62,090 bases of DNA, from positions 1 to 62,090 of IMG/VR virus record IMGVR_UViG_3300042527_000115; one strand, written 5' to 3'. This DNA comes from a virus. Shown here one piece after another: positions 23,959-33,721 of this stretch (position 1 is its first letter; every line of letters begins with the position of its first letter). The notes beneath the pieces were generated by a model. That model did not search any database. It worked only from the letters and a program-made list of their open reading frames with translations, and was not told the DNA's origin. The translations under genes and the position numbers were made by a program.

Positions 23959-25044
23959 ATGGCCGATTACAGTTTTTTCGATGAAAACTACGACTCGTAT
24001 CTCCCTGGAGGTGGGTTCGAAGGATTCCCATCTAGCTTTGATATTCCTAGTATTGACTTAGGTAACCTTGATTTGTCAAGCATAGATTTGGGTGGAGACT
24101 CTTATGGCGGGTTTGGGATTGATCTAAGCAGTCTAGGAGACAGTTTTGGTTTTGATCTGTCCGGCATAACTCCAGATATGAGTTTGTACGGACTTGACTT
24201 AGGCGATCTAAGTGGAATGCTTCCAGATGTGGAATCAGATCCATATGCCGGTCTTGGTTACTCAGCACAGGATATAAAAGAATTACAAGAAGGAACATAC
24301 TCAGGTCCAGAGCAAAGCGATGAGTATGTAAAACAACAGCTCGGGGAAGACTTATACAAAGAGTTGTATCCGTACGGTACAGGAGGCCGAGGTGGCGATG
24401 CTGAGGCTCAAGAGGGTGGTTTCTACGGAAACACTAAAAATGCTACCTATGACCCCAAGACAAACACAACGACAATTCGCAATCCAGATGGAAGCACTCG
24501 TACTATTCAAGGGCCACCAACTCCTGGCGGAACCAACACCATCACTCAAAAAATAACAGATGTTATTAATCGACTTACCACCACCGGACCCAACAAACAA
24601 GATGCGCTACTAGCAGCACTGCTTGGCGGTCTAATGGGATTACTTGGCAAAGGTTCTGCTGCTAAAGGTCCGGTTGGCTACAAGGGAGAGATTCCTAAAT
24701 TCACAGCAGTCCGTGGTAAACCCGGCGAGGGTACCAAGTTTATTCAAGCAGCAGGCGGTGGTTTGATGGATCTTGCCCAGGGTGGTCGTGCAGCTCGTTA
24801 TCTCCGTGGCGGCACGGACGGAATGGCCGACAAGATTAAGACCGACATTGATGGCAAACAGCCCGCCCGTCTATCGCACGGAGAGTTTGTAATTCCGGCA
24901 GATGTGGTGTCTCATTTAGGTAATGGCAACTCAGATGCTGGAGCCGATGTGTTGTATGAAATGATGGACAAAATTCGCACAGCTCGGACAGGCACAAAGA
25001 AACAAGGCAAACAGATTAACCCCCGGAAATACATCCCGGCATAA
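23959..25044 (+). CDS. Internal virion protein with SHGEFVIPADV domain
   Basis: 361 residues. The N-terminal 90 residues are low complexity, built of repeated Leu/Ile-Asp-Leu segments (IDLGNLDLSSIDLGGDSYGG), probably disordered. The C terminus has ARYLRGGTDGMADKIKTDIDG followed by ARLSHGEFVIPADVVSHLGN, a domain that recurs in aquatic phage proteins with unknown role. TDGMADKI is a degenerate relative of the ADGIA tag seen in the small basic proteins at 3108-4182. Likely packaged inside the head. Confidence 0.55.
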   Translation: MADYSFFDENYDSYLPGGGFEGFPSSFDIPSIDLGNLDLSSIDLGGDSYGGFGIDLSSLGDSFGFDLSGITPDMSLYGLDLGDLSGMLPDVESDPYAGLGYSAQDIKELQEGTYSGPEQSDEYVKQQLGEDLYKELYPYGTGGRGGDAEAQEGGFYGNTKNATYDPKTNTTTIRNPDGSTRTIQGPPTPGGTNTITQKITDVINRLTTTGPNKQDALLAALLGGLMGLLGKGSAAKGPVGYKGEIPKFTAVRGKPGEGTKFIQAAGGGLMDLAQGGRAARYLRGGTDGMADKIKTDIDGKQPARLSHGEFVIPADVVSHLGNGNSDAGADVLYEMMDKIRTARTGTKKQGKQINPRKYIPA

Positions 25045-25053
25045 GGAATGATC

Positions 25054-26001
25054 ATGGCAACAGGAATGGAAACCACAGGCGGTACCGAATCAAGCTTATC
25101 CCCATACGTTGGTCCGTATGTCACGAGGATGCTGGGTCAGGCCGAGGCTCTTGGCCCGTATGGCGTTACTGCGGAGGGGCAAGAGTTTGGACGAAAGTTC
25201 CAACCTTATGGGGCTGAGCAATACACAGCCGCTACAGATATTGCCGGACGACTGGTTGCTCCTGAGTCAAACTTACAAACCAAAGCATTCACAGGGATTG
25301 GCTCATTAACCGTACCAACTGCATTGACTACCGCCGGGACACAGGCAGTCGGCACTTACGGTGCATCCCAACAATATATGCCTACGGTCGGCACGGTTCA
25401 GTCCTACATGAATCCGTACCTTGAGGCAGTCCTTGAGCCACAGCGTCGGGAGGCTAGTCGTCAGGCTGATATTGCCCGTAACGAAATGCAAAGCCGTCTG
25501 GCTAAAGCCGGCGCTTATGGCGGCTCCCGTCAGGCAATCATGGAAGCTGAATCTCAGCGTAATCTCCAGACTCTTTTGGGAGATATCACTGGCAAGGGAT
25601 ACGCTGGTGCATTTGAAGCAGCTCAAAGACAACGTCAGGCAGATATTGATGCGGGGCTTCGTGGGCTTGCCGCTCAGACTGCCGCGACCCAAGCTTTGAC
25701 TCAGGCCGGAAGTCAGCAGGGCGAGTATGGATTACGTAATCTCCAGCAGATGTTGTCAGCAGGTCAGACGGAGCGTGACATCGAGCAGGCTGGACTGACT
25801 GCCGCATACAACCAGTTCTTGCGTGAGGAGCAGTATCCGCAACAGCAGCTTGAGTTCCAGCGTTCAATGCTGTCTGGCTTACCAATCGCCGCAGCCAGCT
25901 TCTATCAGCCTGCACCAAGCGCATTCCAGTCTGCCGCAGGCGGTGCTGGAACCACTTTAGAACTTCTCAGAATTCTTGGACAGATCGGAAAACAGTCATG
26001 A
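25054..26001 (+). CDS. Ala/Gln-rich helical virion protein
   Basis: 315 residues. Long Gln/Ala/Arg-rich helical stretches (REASRQADIARNEMQSRLAKAGA, read in parts) fill the middle. The start is placed at 25054 because AAGGA lies seven bases upstream, whereas ATG 25048 is too close. The composition is that of internal podovirus core proteins. It overlaps the next gene by four bases. No enzymatic motif is seen. Confidence 0.55.
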   Translation: MATGMETTGGTESSLSPYVGPYVTRMLGQAEALGPYGVTAEGQEFGRKFQPYGAEQYTAATDIAGRLVAPESNLQTKAFTGIGSLTVPTALTTAGTQAVGTYGASQQYMPTVGTVQSYMNPYLEAVLEPQRREASRQADIARNEMQSRLAKAGAYGGSRQAIMEAESQRNLQTLLGDITGKGYAGAFEAAQRQRQADIDAGLRGLAAQTAATQALTQAGSQQGEYGLRNLQQMLSAGQTERDIEQAGLTAAYNQFLREEQYPQQQLEFQRSMLSGLPIAAASFYQPAPSAFQSAAGGAGTTLELLRILGQIGKQS

Positions 26002-27686
26002 TGAATCTTGTTCAACTTCAAGAACGTCTTAAAGACGTTCCGATGCAGGCACTAATGCAGTACGCCAACGGGGCTAATCCACAGGTTCCCCCGTTCCTTG
26101 CCTTGGGCGAACTGAACCGCCGCAAGAAGATGCAAGAGTCAGCCGCTGCCGATCAAGCCCAAGAGATGGAAGGTGCGCCCACGGTTAAGCAGCAGATCGA
26201 GCAAGCCGCTGGTCTCATGGCGCTTCAGGGTAGCCGTCAGCGTCAAGCCGCTCAACAGCAACAAGGCATTCAGGCAAATATGCCTATGGCCGCACCTAAT
26301 ACGACAACCTCTGAGCCAGCTCAGTTAGCGGGCGGTGGATTCATTGATGACATTGTGGTTCCTCGGGACTACCAGGCTGGCGGTCAGGTTAATCCTGAGA
26401 TGATGAAGAAGTTGATGATGATGAAGATGATGCAAAAGCGTCGTCCAGGAGTCGCCGGTATTCCAATACAAAACATGTTTAAACGCAGCGACTACGCAGG
26501 CGGCGGAATCGTAGCGTTCAATGGTACGTTTGATTCTTTTGTGCAAGAAACAAGCCCCAGGGGAGATACCAAAGAGCGTGAAGCAACTCCTGAAGAAAAA
26601 GAACTTATGACTCTTTCTGAACTTCAAGAGTACAACCGATCCGGTAAAATTCCTGATCGGGTTAAAGCACAACCCACTCCTGCTCCTCGTCAAGTATCGC
26701 CAACGGAACCACCGCCATCGGCAGCTACTCCTGCCGCAGCTGCACCGGGTGTCGCTTCAAGAACCGGTATTGGGTCACTTCCCACAACTCCCAGAGCGCT
26801 TTCACAAGCAGTAGTCAGTGCGCTTGGTATGAGCGCGGATGAAATGTTTCCCGATACGCCAGCTCGCAGTTTTGATGAAATCATTAATGAACAGCGACGT
26901 CGTCAGAAAGCTATGGGAATTAGTGAAGCATACCTTGATGAACGCGAAAAAAGACTTGGTGATATTCAACGTCGTCGTGAAGCGGAGAGAGCTGATCAAC
27001 CTATGACGGAACTTACTAAGTTTCTCCAGGGCGCTGCAACCGGTCCTCGTGGCGGTACCTTTGGTACGCAAGGTGCGTCCGGTGTAGCTGCTTCGTCTAA
27101 GTATCGTGAGGAGCAACGCGCTCTCCGTGATAAGCAGGACATGGAGATGGAGGATCTGAAATTTACTGTTGCTGCCAAGCGTGATGCTATCCGTCGTGGT
27201 GATATGACTGCTGCTGAGGCTTTCGAAGCTCAGGAGAAGAAATTGCGTCAAGATCTTGCCAAGATTCGTTCTGATATCAAACTTAAACAGGGTGAGCTTG
27301 GTAGCTTAGAAGAGTATCGTCGTCGTTCAGGTGACATCGAATCAGCAAAACTTGTTGAAAGTCGAGACCTAAATAACTTCAATCGTGCAATGACCGCGGC
27401 GAATCTTGAGGCAGAACGGGTTCGTAGTGATCTTCGTAAGCGGGCCGAAGGTATGATGGATAAGGGATTGAACGAAAAAATCAAAGCCAATCCAAACTAC
27501 ATTGAAGAGCAAGTAGAGGCGGCACGTAATCGCATACTGCGTGGATATGGCGTTGGTTCATTACCTGCGGCGGATACCCAAGCGGCCGGAGGCAACGTAG
27601 AGGTTAAGTTGCCAAATGGCAGATCAATGTATTTCCCAAATCAACAGGCAGCAGATCAATTTAAACGTGAAGCCGGAATCAGGTAA
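25998..27686 (+). CDS. Internal virion protein with AGGG motifs
   Basis: 562 residues. The N-terminal 100 residues are helical and Gln-rich; residues 110-175 carry LAGGGFIDDIVVPRDYQAGG and DYAGGGIVAFNG, short AGGG elements typical of aquatic phage internal proteins. Residues 280-500 form long charged coiled coils (many Lys, Arg, Glu). It overlaps the giant downstream gene by one base (TAATG). Probably a core or ejected protein. Confidence 0.55.
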   Translation: MMNLVQLQERLKDVPMQALMQYANGANPQVPPFLALGELNRRKKMQESAAADQAQEMEGAPTVKQQIEQAAGLMALQGSRQRQAAQQQQGIQANMPMAAPNTTTSEPAQLAGGGFIDDIVVPRDYQAGGQVNPEMMKKLMMMKMMQKRRPGVAGIPIQNMFKRSDYAGGGIVAFNGTFDSFVQETSPRGDTKEREATPEEKELMTLSELQEYNRSGKIPDRVKAQPTPAPRQVSPTEPPPSAATPAAAAPGVASRTGIGSLPTTPRALSQAVVSALGMSADEMFPDTPARSFDEIINEQRRRQKAMGISEAYLDEREKRLGDIQRRREAERADQPMTELTKFLQGAATGPRGGTFGTQGASGVAASSKYREEQRALRDKQDMEMEDLKFTVAAKRDAIRRGDMTAAEAFEAQEKKLRQDLAKIRSDIKLKQGELGSLEEYRRRSGDIESAKLVESRDLNNFNRAMTAANLEAERVRSDLRKRAEGMMDKGLNEKIKANPNYIEEQVEAARNRILRGYGVGSLPAADTQAAGGNVEVKLPNGRSMYFPNQQAADQFKREAGIR

Positions 27687-30600
27687 TGGATTACGAAGCC
27701 CTGGCAAGGAAGTATGGCGGTAGTCCTGCGCCATTAGCTGCCGATCCTCTTGAGGATTTGGCTCGCAAATACGGTGGATCACCAACGCCGCTAGCATCCC
27801 CCGCGGCTGCTCCGAAAGAACCGGAAAGCGGTGTTCTACGTCAGATAGCAGACGTTCCGCTAGGTGTAGCCAAAGGCGTTACATCCGGCATTCGGATGTT
27901 GTCCGACATCTTTGGTGCAGATAACCCCGTTAGCCAGGCACTCAAGGGAACCGAAGGATATCTCAATGATCTGATGTCAGCTCAGGCCCGCAACGATCAG
28001 AAAGAGATCGCGCGGATTATGAAAGAGGCTGAGGACAAGGGCGTCTTAGATCAGGTGATAGCTGGTGTCAAAGCCTTTGCCACAGCCCCGGTCGATATGC
28101 TTTCTCAAGCAGCAGGCACAGCTATTCCAACCATTGCTGGTGGCCTAGCAGGAACAATTCTTAAAGTAGCTCCAAAGGTTACCGCTGGATTGACCGGTGT
28201 TGGCATGGGTACCGGCGTGGTCAAGGGAACAATCTATGAAGAGACCAAGCAAGCTCTTAAAGATGCCGGCGTATCTGAAGATCAGGCGGAAGCAAGGGCG
28301 CAGCTAGCTCAATCCTACGGCGGCAAAAATCTAGATCAGATCCTACTAGGATCAGCATTGGGTGGATTGACTGCGGTAGTTGGTGTCGAACCTGCTGCGA
28401 TAGGTGCTTTAACCAAACGTATATTGGCCAAAGAGGCAACTGAGAAAGCTGCTGAGGCAACTGCTAAAGAAGCCTCAAAATCTGTCGCCAGACGGGCTGT
28501 TACTACCGGCGCTACTGAGGCTGGCCCAGAATTTCTACAAGCCTTCCAAGAGCAAGTTGCATCGAACATTGCCCAGCAGCGTGAGGGTCTAGATGTAGAT
28601 GCCATTCGCGGAGCTGTAGCTGCTGGTACTTTGGAAGGATTAGCTGGTGCTGGTCTTGGTGCTGGAGTTGGCGCAATCACTGGGCCACGGGTAGCGGCTG
28701 AGAAGAGGACGCCTGAGGAGATTGCGGCCGAACAGAAACCGGCTGAACCAACCATTACCAAATACTCCACAGTTAATCGCCGCGGTCAGGCTATCACTGT
28801 AGATGTCAGTGAAAACCCAGATGGAACCATTACGGCCAAGAGTAGCGATGGTACTGACTTCGACCTTGATCCTTTCTTGAACCGCGGCATGTCTGTGCCT
28901 GAGGCGGTCAACGCAGCTTTTGCCCGTAAGAATGCCAAGATGGCCACGCCTGTGACCGAAGAGGTTGAGGAAGAGGCTAAGGTTGAAGAGCCTGCAAAAG
29001 TAGTCCCTCCGGTGGCAGCTGAGACAGCTCCTGAAGTAATTAAGGCTGCTGAGCCTGAGACTGAGGCTCCTCCAAAACTAACCGCTCCTGAAGGATTCAA
29101 GCTTAAAGAAGGGCGTAACGAGCAAGTAGTTCTTGCTGCCCGTCAACTTGAAGAAAAACTAGCCGCTGCTAAAACAGAGGAAGAAAAAGCTACAGCTAAA
29201 GCTGAATACGACAGATATGTAAATTATTACACACCGGTTCCAGCTTTAAAGTCAGATGCTATTGAGAGTCCCTTGTCTTCCGAGGAACTTCAAAAGGTTT
29301 TAACTCTTCCAAAGGTTCAAAAAGACCAGGCCAAAATCGATGCACCGATAGAGGATGGCACTCGGGTTGGTTTGCGCATGGATATTCCGGCCCTGAAAGA
29401 GTCTAAAAAGGTTGGTCTTCGGGGTAGCGTTGTATCTGTTCACAAGGGTGCAGACCCTGAAAAGAAAAGCACTGGTGATAACATAAGCTACAAGAGTGCT
29501 GGCCACATTACCGATGCCAAAATGGCTATCCGTAGTGAAGAGGCAGCATTTGATGTAGCAAAGTCTGAAGAGGGTCGAGCTGGGCAAAAGAAGCCGCAGC
29601 AAACCATTGAGGGTAAATGGGTCAATACCCCTCCAGAAGAAATTTATTCTCGGGTACAGCAGTTAATGGAGGATCCTGAGTGGACTCAGGTCAGCCTAGA
29701 TCCTAATCGTCATTCATTCTTTTACGATCGTAAGACTCTACGCCCAGTCGTTGCTGCTGATGAGGTGTACCAGATCGGCCGATTTGTTTTGGCTAAAAAT
29801 GCAAAGTTTGGCAATCGTAATAACTTTTTGTATGCACAAACTAAACCCGGAACTAAAGGCAATCCTAAAGCTGCGGTTCAAGCTCTGATTAATAAGGTCA
29901 AAGAGGGTTGGGTTAACGCACCTAACACAGAGGTTGTCCAATCAATCAGCGAGTTACCACGCGACTTACAGAACCAGATTGAAGAAGACGGTGTCAATCC
30001 CCGCGGTGCGTATCACCCGCCGACCAATACCGTTTACATCATCTCGGACAATATTGCTGGATATCGAGACGCATTTGTTACCCTGACTCACGAGGCGCTC
30101 GGCCACTTTGGTCTGCGGTCTATTCTTGGCAATAGATACAAATCAGTCATGGAAAACTTCTATGAAACCAATTCAGAGGTTAAGAAGTTAGCTGATAAGA
30201 AGATCAAGGAAGGTCTAGACAAAGCTACCGCTGTTGAAGAGGTGCTGGCTGAAGCTATTGAGGATCGCATACCGCAGGACACGACTCTTGGTAAAGCTAT
30301 CCAAATGCTCAAAAACATCATCCGTCAGTTTGCCAAGATGCTTGGCGTCAAGACGTTGAATGATGCAGAAGTACAAAGTCTCCTCGATTCTGCCCGTGAC
30401 TACGTGATTGAGGGTAGATCTAAGGGGGCTTCTCCACCAGCTGAGGGTCGGGCCGTATTCGCTAAAGCCAAGAAGCCTGCCGCCAAGCGTAGCGTTGCTG
30501 GCGAAGCAGCCATGCAAACAGTCAAGGATCTAGGCAGGGAACAAGAGGTTCCGCCTAGCACCATGGAAAAAGCCTTGAGCGTTTTAAGAGACGCCAAGGA

Positions 30601-33223
30601 GAACCCATCCCTGTCCAAGGAAGAGGCTAAGAAGGCCTTGACCAGATTTATGGACATGATTGAAACCAAAATCTTTGCTACTGATGCTGCATTAAACAAT
30701 GCTATTCGCCGAGTCATTAACGACGCGACAATGGAAGACAAAGACAAGATTGGTCTCTTGTTAAGCATCAGCTCTAATCAGGCGGTCCACGCTGACGCTA
30801 TTGCTAGCCTGGCGATTCAATACGGCTCTGTGCAATACAACCCCGAACTGTACAAATATGAGGCGGTTGAAGATCCTAATAACTTTATTGCTTTATCCAA
30901 AGCCATAGACGACATAGTCAAGAAACACGGATTGACGAAGCAAGAGGCAGAACGAGTTGCACATACGTACTTTGAAGCGCGTCGTTTAAATGGTGTGATG
31001 GAGTACAACGAACGAGTTGATGCTGAACGATTTGATGCAATAGATCGGATTCAAAAAGCAATTGACGCAGATGATGCCAACGCCGAAAAGGTAGCTGAAC
31101 AAGATTTACGTCGGGCAGTTGAAAAATATAAATATGTTCACATGAGCCGTGAACATATTGATGAGGGTTTAGAGTTAGTTAAGACAATCCCAGAGTTAGA
31201 GCAAGTCGCTGATATCTGGTATGGAATTCGCCAGAACACCGCAAAGATATTGGTTGATAGCGGTCTTTGGTCAGCAGAGGAAGCTGATCTTCTCCTATCA
31301 AATATTGACTATGTTCCGTTCTATCGAGAAGATCAGTTAGAAAAGGGCAAAGGTCCAAAAGAGTTCTTGCGTGGTATTCAGGTTCCTGCCAAAGAAAAGA
31401 AATTTAAGGGATCAGATCTTCCGGTAGCTGATGTCTTTGACAACATGGTTCGCTGGACGCAATACGCGGTCAAGCGGTCTGTGATGAATAAGCTTGGTCA
31501 GGCAAAGGTAGACGCAGCAGTACAGTTTGATTTGGCCACCCCGGTGGGAGAATCTAAAAAGGGTCCAAATTCGGTTCGTATATGGAGAAACGGTGAGGCT
31601 GAGTTTTATGACATGGCAGACCCGCTATTCATGGAATCCTTTGCTGGACTGGAGAGCGTTGCGCTTCCAATTTGGAAAGTGTTCGCCTCGATGTCTAACT
31701 TCCTGCGTCAGTCCGTGGTTTTGTATCCGCTGTTCTCGGTATCTCAGGTTCCGCAGGACGCCTTTGCAGCCATGTTCTCATCTGGTCTAAAGACTAGATT
31801 CGCATTGAGTATCCCGGCTCGGGCAGTCAAAGAATTTATTCAAACGCTAACCAAGTCAAGCAAGACACATGAAGAGTTGCGACGTATTGGTGCCGTTGGT
31901 ATTCGTGACTTTTCCTCTGCTGTGGCTCGTAACGATGCTGAAGTAGCAGCTGGACTGAAGAAGACCCCGGGCATATGGAACAAAGTTAAAGGTATGCTTG
32001 AGCATATCTCCATGGCATCTGACAATGCTGTTCGTCAGGCTGTCTATAGCGCATCGATTGCTCAGGGACTGTCTACTGCTGAAGCGATGGAAAAGGCATT
32101 TGCCATCATCAACTTCCGTAACCGCGGTAGCAGCCCGACCATTCGGATGCTTGGCCAGGTGGTGCCGTTCTTTAACGCCTACCTTGCAGCTCAGCATGTG
32201 GCCATCAAGACTATCTCTGGGGTTGGCATCTCTCCATCTGCACGGGAAGATGCATTGAAGACCTTGGCTGCTACGACCGGCACAGTTATGGCGCTGTCAT
32301 TGATCTACGCCATGGCCATGGATGACGATGAGGACTACATCGATAAGCCCTCTGTAATGCGCGATCGCCTGTTCATCATCCCAGGCACGGGCATGACGAT
32401 CCCGATCCGTACTGACATCTTCTCGATGCCAAAGATCCTGACCGAGCATATGTACATGCTGATGACGGATCAGGGCATGGCCGATGGACGCAAATTCCGG
32501 GATTCGATGAAGGCAGCTCTGGGCAATATCCTGCTTGGTCCTACCCCTGTTCCCCAGGCAATCAAGCCCGCGGTCGAGGTGGCTGTGAACTACAACTTCT
32601 TCCAGGGCCGGCCGCTGATTGGTACGTTCCAAAAAGGTCTGGAGTTAGAGCGGCAGTTCAACGATTCAACCTCGGAGCTGGCCAAGCTATTTGGTCAGAC
32701 TGGTCTGATCTCCCCGATCGCAGCTGATCACCTATTCCGCGGCATGCTGGGATCTCTGGGCGGGTTGATCGTTTACGCAACCAACCCAATCCTGCATAAC
32801 GCTGTTGGAGTTCCGCGGCCGGAGCTGTCGTTTACGGAGGCCATGGCAGCTTTACCTGGCACCAGTGGATTCATCTCCCGGCCCTTTGAGACTGGGCTTA
32901 AGAATGACTTCTACGTCCTTCGGGATGAGGTGGCCAAAGCGGCTAATACCTTCAACGATATCAAGCGCCGTAGCCCAGCCGACATCGAGGAGTTCCTGGC
33001 CAATGAGGACAAGGCAACCAGGGTCGGGATGCAGAAGGCGGTTAATAACATTACCGAAGCGCTCAGCAATATCCGTCGCCGTATATCAGTGATTACTAAC
33101 TTACCAGCTTCTGAGATGTCTGCCTCCGAAAAGCGGACGGAGATCAATCAGCTGCGTGAGATGGAGCGGGATATGCTCCGGAACATTGATATCAAAGAAC
33201 TGCGCCGGATGGCTAACCTGTAA
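27686..33223 (+). CDS. Giant polyvalent internal virion protein
   Basis: 1845 residues, the longest gene. The N terminus has two LARKYGGSPxPLA repeats. A helical, Ala/Gly-rich region follows, and then a Pro/Glu-rich linker near residues 425-470. At residues 802-807 the sequence THEALGHFGLR is a metallopeptidase-like HExxxH motif known from polyvalent phage proteins. Near residues 1330-1510 the run VVLYPLFSVSQVPQDAF and later NFRNRGSSPTIRMLG and VVPFFNAYLAAQH match the large polyvalent-associated domain LPD38. A helical tail ends at 1845. Expected to be packaged in the head and injected with DNA. Confidence 0.75.
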   Translation: MDYEALARKYGGSPAPLAADPLEDLARKYGGSPTPLASPAAAPKEPESGVLRQIADVPLGVAKGVTSGIRMLSDIFGADNPVSQALKGTEGYLNDLMSAQARNDQKEIARIMKEAEDKGVLDQVIAGVKAFATAPVDMLSQAAGTAIPTIAGGLAGTILKVAPKVTAGLTGVGMGTGVVKGTIYEETKQALKDAGVSEDQAEARAQLAQSYGGKNLDQILLGSALGGLTAVVGVEPAAIGALTKRILAKEATEKAAEATAKEASKSVARRAVTTGATEAGPEFLQAFQEQVASNIAQQREGLDVDAIRGAVAAGTLEGLAGAGLGAGVGAITGPRVAAEKRTPEEIAAEQKPAEPTITKYSTVNRRGQAITVDVSENPDGTITAKSSDGTDFDLDPFLNRGMSVPEAVNAAFARKNAKMATPVTEEVEEEAKVEEPAKVVPPVAAETAPEVIKAAEPETEAPPKLTAPEGFKLKEGRNEQVVLAARQLEEKLAAAKTEEEKATAKAEYDRYVNYYTPVPALKSDAIESPLSSEELQKVLTLPKVQKDQAKIDAPIEDGTRVGLRMDIPALKESKKVGLRGSVVSVHKGADPEKKSTGDNISYKSAGHITDAKMAIRSEEAAFDVAKSEEGRAGQKKPQQTIEGKWVNTPPEEIYSRVQQLMEDPEWTQVSLDPNRHSFFYDRKTLRPVVAADEVYQIGRFVLAKNAKFGNRNNFLYAQTKPGTKGNPKAAVQALINKVKEGWVNAPNTEVVQSISELPRDLQNQIEEDGVNPRGAYHPPTNTVYIISDNIAGYRDAFVTLTHEALGHFGLRSILGNRYKSVMENFYETNSEVKKLADKKIKEGLDKATAVEEVLAEAIEDRIPQDTTLGKAIQMLKNIIRQFAKMLGVKTLNDAEVQSLLDSARDYVIEGRSKGASPPAEGRAVFAKAKKPAAKRSVAGEAAMQTVKDLGREQEVPPSTMEKALSVLRDAKENPSLSKEEAKKALTRFMDMIETKIFATDAALNNAIRRVINDATMEDKDKIGLLLSISSNQAVHADAIASLAIQYGSVQYNPELYKYEAVEDPNNFIALSKAIDDIVKKHGLTKQEAERVAHTYFEARRLNGVMEYNERVDAERFDAIDRIQKAIDADDANAEKVAEQDLRRAVEKYKYVHMSREHIDEGLELVKTIPELEQVADIWYGIRQNTAKILVDSGLWSAEEADLLLSNIDYVPFYREDQLEKGKGPKEFLRGIQVPAKEKKFKGSDLPVADVFDNMVRWTQYAVKRSVMNKLGQAKVDAAVQFDLATPVGESKKGPNSVRIWRNGEAEFYDMADPLFMESFAGLESVALPIWKVFASMSNFLRQSVVLYPLFSVSQVPQDAFAAMFSSGLKTRFALSIPARAVKEFIQTLTKSSKTHEELRRIGAVGIRDFSSAVARNDAEVAAGLKKTPGIWNKVKGMLEHISMASDNAVRQAVYSASIAQGLSTAEAMEKAFAIINFRNRGSSPTIRMLGQVVPFFNAYLAAQHVAIKTISGVGISPSAREDALKTLAATTGTVMALSLIYAMAMDDDEDYIDKPSVMRDRLFIIPGTGMTIPIRTDIFSMPKILTEHMYMLMTDQGMADGRKFRDSMKAALGNILLGPTPVPQAIKPAVEVAVNYNFFQGRPLIGTFQKGLELERQFNDSTSELAKLFGQTGLISPIAADHLFRGMLGSLGGLIVYATNPILHNAVGVPRPELSFTEAMAALPGTSGFISRPFETGLKNDFYVLRDEVAKAANTFNDIKRRSPADIEEFLANEDKATRVGMQKAVNNITEALSNIRRRISVITNLPASEMSASEKRTEINQLREMERDMLRNIDIKELRRMANL

Positions 33224-33566
33224 TCGGCAGGATCACAACGGTACAGCCCCCGCCAATTTTGACCCCCTGGCGGGTCACATGCAGCTCATCGACCTGCTCG
33301 TCATCATGGAAGCAGCCAGCGTGTTCTAGGGCATCTAAGAGGCTTTTGATGCGATTGTCTATATCGAACCTTATGCGATTGGCTGGGAACAGCGCTATGT
33401 GTACAGAAAGCCTCCCATCGAGGGGCTGGACGTTTGCATCCAGGCAGGCTTCAGCCACGGAAACACGAAACTCTTTTCCCTTTTTTCCCAAAAATCTTTG
33501 CTTTCCATTGACTCCCCAGTAGTGGTTAACACTAGGTGGCATCGGTAATTCAAGCTGGATGTGCAT
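33213..33566 (-). CDS. rusA: RusA-family Holliday-junction resolvase
   Basis: 117 residues. The signature PMPPSVNHYWG at the N terminus and the acidic motif RFDIDNRIKSLLDAL with a later HDDEQVDE match RusA, including the catalytic Asp residues. The enzyme cuts four-way junctions, resolving recombination or replication intermediates before packaging. It is transcribed opposite to its neighbours and overlaps the giant gene by 11 bases at the 3-prime end. A palindromic operator overlaps its predicted -35 box. Confidence 0.88.
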   Translation of the reverse strand: MHIQLELPMPPSVNHYWGVNGKQRFLGKKGKEFRVSVAEACLDANVQPLDGRLSVHIALFPANRIRFDIDNRIKSLLDALEHAGCFHDDEQVDELHVTRQGVKIGGGCTVVILPITG

Positions 33567-33579
33567 GGTCGTTTAGCCT

Positions 33580-33608
33580 AAGTTATTGATTTTATTGATG
33601 AATGTCAG
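33580..33608 (-). promoter_or_regulatory. Putative promoter of rusA
   Basis: Read on the minus strand: CTGACA, 17 bases, TAACTT. The -35 box overlaps the palindrome at 33605-33627, which would suit repression. Moderate match only. Confidence 0.45.
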
Positions 33609-33627
33609 TGTAACAGTGTTACACTGA
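33605..33627. promoter_or_regulatory. Palindromic operator candidate, site 1
   Basis: A perfect inverted repeat with ten-base arms (TCAGTGTAAC and GTTACACTGA) and a three-base spacer lies between the divergent rusA and nuclease operons. The core AGTGTAAC recurs in a second palindrome at 54214-54233. Probably the binding site of a dimeric regulator. Confidence 0.65.
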
Positions 33628-33666
33628 GAATTTATATATTACATGATTCAACATGGGTATGACCTA

Positions 33667-33695
33667 TTGACATGATATTTCTTTGGGTCCAAAAT
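33667..33695 (+). promoter_or_regulatory. Putative promoter of recombination operon
   Basis: TTGACA at 33667-33672 is a consensus -35; 17 bases later CAAAAT (33690-33695) can act as -10. It precedes the nuclease gene at 33722, whose ribosome site is TGCTAGGAG. Confidence 0.6.
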
Positions 33696-33721
33696 TCAAT
33701 TGTCTACTGCTAGGAGTAAAA

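Noticed and set aside
33637-33648. 12-mer TATTACATGATT shared with 41640-41651
   Set aside because: Both are intergenic, but a 12-base match can occur by chance in 62 kb and no symmetry or context supports a site.
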